This document shows, one piece after another, positions 6,109 through 9,075 of a DNA stretch of 9,075 nucleotides (position 1 is its first letter; each line of letters starts with the position of its first letter). Under the pieces are notes generated by a model. The model was given only the letters and a program-made list of their open reading frames with translations, did no database searches and was not told the origin of the DNA. Source of the DNA: CAYFIW01 sp964500645 (GTDB lineage: Bacteria > Chloroflexota > Dehalococcoidia > Lucifugimonadales > UBA826); NCBI GenBank assembly GCA_964500645.1, contig CAZCOH010000065.1:1-9075 (forward strand), given 5' to 3'. A program made the position numbers and the translations under genes.

Positions 6109-6927
6109 ATGCCTGATAACGATTCAGAAAGGATTAACTTAATACATCTCCAGAGGGAAATATGGGAGTCCATATATAACCTTTCCCAGACGCTTACGGA
6201 AGATGAATGGACTTATGAAACTGACTGCCCTGGTTGGTCAGTAAAAGATTGTTTCTCTCATCTGATTGGTATTGAGCATAGGCTTCTCGGACGACCTGTT
6301 GGTTGCACGGATTTGGAAGAATCCACTCATGTTAAAAATGAACTTGGTCGTAGGAACGAAATTGATGTCCTTTTAAGAAGGAAAGTCTCTTCAGAGAGTT
6401 TGATGGAGGAATTTAATGAAGTTAATTCTGAGAGACTGAAAATTTTACTAAAGGAAGATGATTTTTCTAAATCTGTGGAGACTCCTATTGGACCGGGTAG
6501 CTTGAAGGATCTAGTTACAATGCGGGTGTTCGACTGTTGGGTTCATGAGCAAGATATTAGACGGGCTGTAGGGAGGAGAGGAAATCTTTCTAGTCAGGTG
6601 GCTTTACATTGCCTAATTTATGTTAAAAACTTCATGCCATATGTAGTTGGGAAGAAGGCGAAAATTCCAGAGGGCAAGACGATACTTTTTAAAATTTCTG
6701 ATCAAACAATAGAAAGTTTCTCGATTGGAGTTAGAGATGGTAGGGCAATTTTTTTAGAAGGTGACCCAAGCCATGACACATCTATCGTAACTTCAGTTGA
6801 AACTTTTTTGTTGCTGGCCTGTGGCCGAAGGAAAATCAATCAGATACTTGAAAATAACGATATCTCCATTCATGGTGATAAGGATCTCGGAACCAGAGTG
6901 GCTTCTGAGATCCCTATTATTTCTTAG
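6109..6927 (+). CDS. Maleylpyruvate isomerase (MDMPI)/DinB-like family protein with SCP2-like C-terminal domain
   Basis: A complete 272-residue protein. Residues about 10-155 form the four-helix DinB/MDMPI domain, with the signature TDCPGWSVKDCFSHLIGIEH (38-57) and FDCWVHEQDIRRAVGRRG (141-158). A metal triad is plausible from His51, Asp142 and His146, which keep the spacing of the His/Glu/His site of mycothiol-dependent maleylpyruvate isomerase, with Asp in place of Glu. Residues about 165-270 look like the SCP2-type C-terminal domain common in this family. Characterised relatives use a low-molecular-weight thiol for isomerisation or conjugation, but most members are uncharacterised and this substrate is unknown. 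There is no clear Shine-Dalgarno; the start lies 4 nt after the EVE stop, which suggests translational coupling. It converges on the selenoprotein gene, with 23 bp between the stops. Confidence 0.85.
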   Translation: MPDNDSERINLIHLQREIWESIYNLSQTLTEDEWTYETDCPGWSVKDCFSHLIGIEHRLLGRPVGCTDLEESTHVKNELGRRNEIDVLLRRKVSSESLMEEFNEVNSERLKILLKEDDFSKSVETPIGPGSLKDLVTMRVFDCWVHEQDIRRAVGRRGNLSSQVALHCLIYVKNFMPYVVGKKAKIPEGKTILFKISDQTIESFSIGVRDGRAIFLEGDPSHDTSIVTSVETFLLLACGRRKINQILENNDISIHGDKDLGTRVASEIPIIS

Positions 6928-6936
6928 AGAATGGCT

Positions 6937-6951
6937 GTCTCTGCAGGAGAC
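6937..6951. terminator. Possible weak bidirectional terminator hairpin between convergent genes
   Basis: GTCTC (6937-6941) and GAGAC (6947-6951) pair around the loop TGCAG in the 23-bp gap between convergent stop codons. The stem is short and the following bases are not a proper T-run, so the call is weak. Confidence 0.2.
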
Positions 6952-7493
6952 TATTTCCCTGAGAGGAGTATTTCTATGATCCTTGGCGCGATTTCTCGAG
7001 CTCTGTCTCTGAGAGTCTCTTGATCCAAACTTCCTAGGGGATGTTCTGTGACTACAAATGGATAGTCAGGAATTCCTCCAAGCTTGGCCATTGCGGTAGC
7101 GCTTGTAACAAAAGGCTCTGTACAGATTACTGCGGTGGGGGTTCCTTTCTTCTCAAATTCTATTCCGTCGTGCACACTGCACGATGAACAGGACCCTCAA
7201 TCACCATTTGAGGTGATTACAACATCACAGGTTTCAGCCATGTCGAGTAGCATTTCTGATGGGCATGGCCTTGATGCATTACCTTTGTCTTCTGCTACGG
7301 ATAGCTTAAGATCGTATTCCTCGGAAATAACATCGTAGACATATTTCAGTATCTCAACGGAATTCTTTTTACCATTGGCGAGGAGCCCTACGACTGCTCC
7401 GTCCAGTGTTTCAGGTCTGTTCGCTAGATTACTATCCTTCACGTCTGGCTTGACGGTAGGGTCGAGCACCTCAACTTTATCTTTAAGTACCAT
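6951..7493 (-). CDS. UGSC-family selenoprotein, 180 aa, in-frame TGA decoded as selenocysteine
   Basis: ATG at 7491-7493 has GGAGGG 5 nt upstream. The frame runs 98 codons to TGA at 7197-7199 and continues in the same frame for 81 more residues to TAG at 6951-6953. Reading TGA as selenocysteine gives DUGSCSSCSVHDG at 98-110, the defining motif of the UGSC family, with Sec99, Cys102 and Cys105 in a U-x-x-C-x-x-C arrangement. Both halves are protein-like: LDGAVVGLLANGKKNS (31-46) and PTAVICTEPFVTSATAMAKL, starting at 119, flank it as in one continuous domain. A bSECIS-like hairpin follows the TGA. The family's reaction is unknown; the motif suggests thiol/selenol redox chemistry in the cytoplasm. 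A 335-aa gene of unknown function lies 69 bp upstream on the same strand. Standard gene callers would split this into two pieces. A sequencing error is unlikely, because the motif is exact. Confidence 0.9.
7168..7199 (-). promoter_or_regulatory. Bacterial SECIS-like element with its UGA codon
   Basis: On the coding strand the UGA (7197-7199) is followed after 12 nt by TCGTGCA (7184-7178), the loop GTG (7177-7175) and TGCACGA (7174-7168): a perfect 7-bp stem. The apical loop lies 19 nt after the UGA and begins with G, both within the accepted rules for SelB-binding bSECIS elements. The hairpin lies entirely inside the coding region. Confidence 0.75.
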
Positions 7494-7529
7494 AGCTTCC
7501 CTCCGAAATATCTTTTAATAGCACTCTGA

Positions 7530-7557
7530 TCCATACTTTAACAGATATTTTAGTCAA
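7530..7557 (-). promoter_or_regulatory. Possible internal promoter before the selenoprotein gene
   Basis: On the minus strand TTGACT (7557-7552) is followed after 16 nt by TATGGA (7535-7530), in the 69-bp gap before the selenoprotein start. A second -35-like TTGACA overlaps the upstream stop codon at 7566-7561. The -10 is poor, so independent expression of the second gene is only a possibility. Confidence 0.25.
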
Positions 7558-7562
7558 ATTTG

Positions 7563-8570
7563 TCAAATTAGCTTGTTAACTGACTGAGATCCTATGCCGC
7601 CGCCCCATAATGAGATAACTTGAGAAAATGCTCCAGCATTACCTCCTGCAACTATGAGGGCAAAGCTATCAGGACTTTTAACAGAGTGCGTCATGATCGC
7701 GCCAGTTGGTTTTGGACCTGGGGGATTTGAACCCATGCCCCATTCATCGTCCTCTCGCACAGCAATTTCAAATAAATAGTCTTTGATCTGTCTCTTACTC
7801 CATCCTGCATTTTTCAGATGTTTTGTATGTTCTGGACAGAGAACGATGACTATCTCAGTTTGTGATGGTCCGGCAGCAAATAAAGCATCTTTAAAACTAG
7901 TGAGGATGGTCTCTGGATCTGTACTGCTGTGATTGCTTATTTGTGTAGGCGTCAGGCCTGCAAAAACTGTTACGCTGTTCTCATCTCTTTTAGTGCCTCT
8001 ATCTTCCCCAAGGGTTGTCCAGGGAGAGGATTCAGAATTTTCGGTAATACACCAGGTATACTTTCCAGCGTGCCCTAGTGTTGCCTTGTCGATTTCTCCA
8101 GATCTGGAGCCCGTGGCATTAATTAAACAGAGCCTTATTGCTCTTCCGATGGTAGCATTCGCGCGGTGTCCGGGCCCAAAAACGCTTGTACTTCCATTTA
8201 ATCCAACTTCTTTCGCAATTGGCCCTGAAACAACTGTTAAAACGGCAGAACCCATTGTGCTTGCAGTCATTCCGTGTGGATTGAATTTGGGCTCTAGAAC
8301 AGCTTCCATTCCAGCCAGTACTATTGGGAAATACTCAGGTTTGCAACCTGCCATAACAGAATTTATCGCAACCTTTTCCACAGTTACTGTTCGTTCTTTT
8401 ACAGGTTCATACCCCACTACCTCATTTTTTGATTTATCTGTATGTTCCAAAAATATGTTTACCCTGTCTGCTGTTGGAGGAATTATAGGCAAACCGTCGG
8501 TCCAACCTCTTTCAATAAAACCTTCAATAGCATCATATTCACTTGAGAATGTAAGCTGTTCGCCACTCAT
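7563..8570 (-). CDS. Protein of unknown function, 335 aa, partner of the UGSC selenoprotein
   Basis: I chose ATG at 8568-8570, which has AGGAA 8 nt upstream; an in-frame TTG at 8616-8618 would add 16 residues but lacks a ribosome binding site. I recognise no enzyme family. The sequence has several blocks that look strongly constrained: GFIERGWTDGLPIIPPT (17-33), AINSVMAGCKPEYFPIVLAG (68-87) with Cys76, GRAIRLCLINATGSRSGEID (142-161), TLGHAGKYTWCITEN (164-178) with His167 and Cys174, and a glycine-rich end, LIVAGGNAGAFSQV (305-318). It is soluble, without signal peptide or membrane helix. It precedes the UGSC gene by 69 bp on the same strand, so it is probably co-transcribed. It may be the enzyme or substrate-binding subunit that works with the selenoprotein; this is inferred from position only. 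Confidence 0.75.
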   Translation of the reverse strand: MSGEQLTFSSEYDAIEGFIERGWTDGLPIIPPTADRVNIFLEHTDKSKNEVVGYEPVKERTVTVEKVAINSVMAGCKPEYFPIVLAGMEAVLEPKFNPHGMTASTMGSAVLTVVSGPIAKEVGLNGSTSVFGPGHRANATIGRAIRLCLINATGSRSGEIDKATLGHAGKYTWCITENSESSPWTTLGEDRGTKRDENSVTVFAGLTPTQISNHSSTDPETILTSFKDALFAAGPSQTEIVIVLCPEHTKHLKNAGWSKRQIKDYLFEIAVREDDEWGMGSNPPGPKPTGAIMTHSVKSPDSFALIVAGGNAGAFSQVISLWGGGIGSQSVNKLI

Positions 8571-8675
8571 GTTTGCAGTTCCTATATGTCCTTTAAGTTC
8601 ATTGATATCCCTAGCCAATTAGGTAATTGGTTAGTTTACGTCTGACTAATTTATCAGAATATCGCATCTTAGATA

Positions 8676-8705
8676 TTGAATATTGTGGTGGTAAGTATGT
8701 ATTAT
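8676..8705 (+). promoter_or_regulatory. Candidate promoter for the DUF1501 gene
   Basis: TTGAAT (8676-8681) and TATTAT (8700-8705, five of six matches to TATAAT) are separated by 18 nt, about 50 bp before the ATG at 8758. The gap 8571-8757 lies between divergent genes, so a plus-strand promoter is expected here. Confidence 0.35.
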
Positions 8706-8757
8706 CCAACATGTATATAAATATTGTTTAGCCTTTAGGTCGATTGAGGGGAATATT

Positions 8758-9075
8758 ATGGTTGCTTCAAAAGAAAAATCTTTAGTGGTCATCCAACTGA
8801 GTGGTGGCAACGATTATTTGAATACTGTCGTCCCGTACGGAGATGATGATTACTATGATTTTAGAAAGACCGTACATATAGAACAGGAGTCAGTATTGCC
8901 GATTGATTCCACTTATGGTTTTAACCCGCATCTTTCGTCTATCAAGAGGCTTTATGATGAGGGAAAGGTTGCAGTTATCAATGGCATAGGGTACGACAAT
9001 CCTAATCGGTCACATTTTAGGTCGATGGATATATGGCACACGGCGGAACCCACCAAAGTAGGAAATGAAGGTTGG
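8758..9075 (+). CDS. DUF1501 family protein (partial, runs off right edge)
   Basis: ATG at 8758 is preceded by GAGGGG 6 nt upstream, a strong ribosome binding site. The 106 visible codons stay open to the window edge. Family hallmarks are clear and in order: LVVIQLSGGNDYLNTVVPYG (9-28), a DDDYYDFRKTV block (29-39), YGFNPHLSSIKRLYDEGKVA (54-73), VINGIGYDNPNRSHFRSMDI (74-93) and WHTAEP. The GGND and NRSHF...D motifs are the conserved polar residues of this family, which is remotely related to alkaline-phosphatase/sulfatase-type enzymes. Most members begin with a twin-arginine export signal. This one begins directly with the first strand after seven residues, so it appears cytoplasmic. It is divergent from the selenoprotein operon across a 187-bp gap. 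Its biochemical role is unknown. Confidence 0.88.
   Translation, partial: MVASKEKSLVVIQLSGGNDYLNTVVPYGDDDYYDFRKTVHIEQESVLPIDSTYGFNPHLSSIKRLYDEGKVAVINGIGYDNPNRSHFRSMDIWHTAEPTKVGNEGW

Noticed and set aside
7197..7199. TGA as an ordinary stop or a nonsense mutation in a pseudogene
   Set aside because: The codon falls exactly at the U of the known UGSC motif, the frame continues intact to a normal stop, and a SECIS-like hairpin follows.
6797..7338. Plus-strand frames at 6797-6979 and 7084-7338
   Set aside because: The first is out of frame inside the MDMPI-family gene and the second is antisense to the selenoprotein gene.
8571..8618. Longer start (TTG at 8616-8618) for the 335-aa gene
   Set aside because: No ribosome binding site precedes the TTG, while the ATG at 8568-8570 has AGGAA 8 nt upstream.
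7933..8622. Plus-strand 229-codon frame
   Set aside because: Long, but antisense to the 335-aa partner gene. The minus frame has a ribosome binding site, patterned blocks and operon context, while the plus product has a low-complexity Ser/Pro/Val-rich composition.

Overview
The window looks like a chromosomal stretch from an uncultivated, free-living, AT-leaning marine bacterium. The gene mix fits a Chloroflexota lineage such as SAR202: an enolase-superfamily sugar-acid dehydratase, an MDMPI/DinB-type thiol-dependent isomerase relative, a UGSC-family selenoprotein and a DUF1501 protein. No rRNA or marker gene is present, so this placement is an inference from gene content only. There is no CRISPR array, transposase or integrase in view.

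Layout, left to right. (1) 1-1565, minus strand: a sugar/alcohol-phosphate nucleotidyltransferase (LicC/IPCT-like) followed by a LicD-type phosphotransferase that runs off the left edge and carries the start of a C-terminal carboxypeptidase-regulatory-like domain. Together they suggest decoration of a surface glycan or lipid with a phospho-alcohol. (2) 1566-2397: a mostly non-coding zone with one doubtful small ORF, three inverted repeats, a tRNA-like 3' half without its 5' half, and a good intrinsic terminator. It reads like a scar of integration or rearrangement. (3) 2398-5313, minus strand: an aldose 1-epimerase-like protein, a small His-rich unknown, and a rhamnonate-dehydratase-like enolase-superfamily enzyme, suggesting sugar or sugar-acid use. 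(4) 5637-6927, plus strand: an EVE-domain protein and, 4 bases later, an MDMPI/DinB family protein with an SCP2-like tail. (5) 6951-8570, minus strand: a 335-aa protein of unknown function followed by a UGSC-family selenoprotein whose reading frame crosses an in-frame TGA. (6) 8758 to the right edge, plus strand: the start of a DUF1501 protein.

The most important point is the gene at 6951-7493. Read conventionally it breaks into two unrelated-looking ORFs of 98 and 74 residues. Read through the TGA at 7197-7199 it becomes one 180-residue protein with the motif D-U-G-S-C-S-S-C, and a 7-bp hairpin with a G-starting loop lies 12 nt after the TGA, as expected of a bacterial SECIS element. The host should therefore encode selA, selB, selC and selD elsewhere. 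The 335-aa gene just upstream on the same strand is its probable functional partner.
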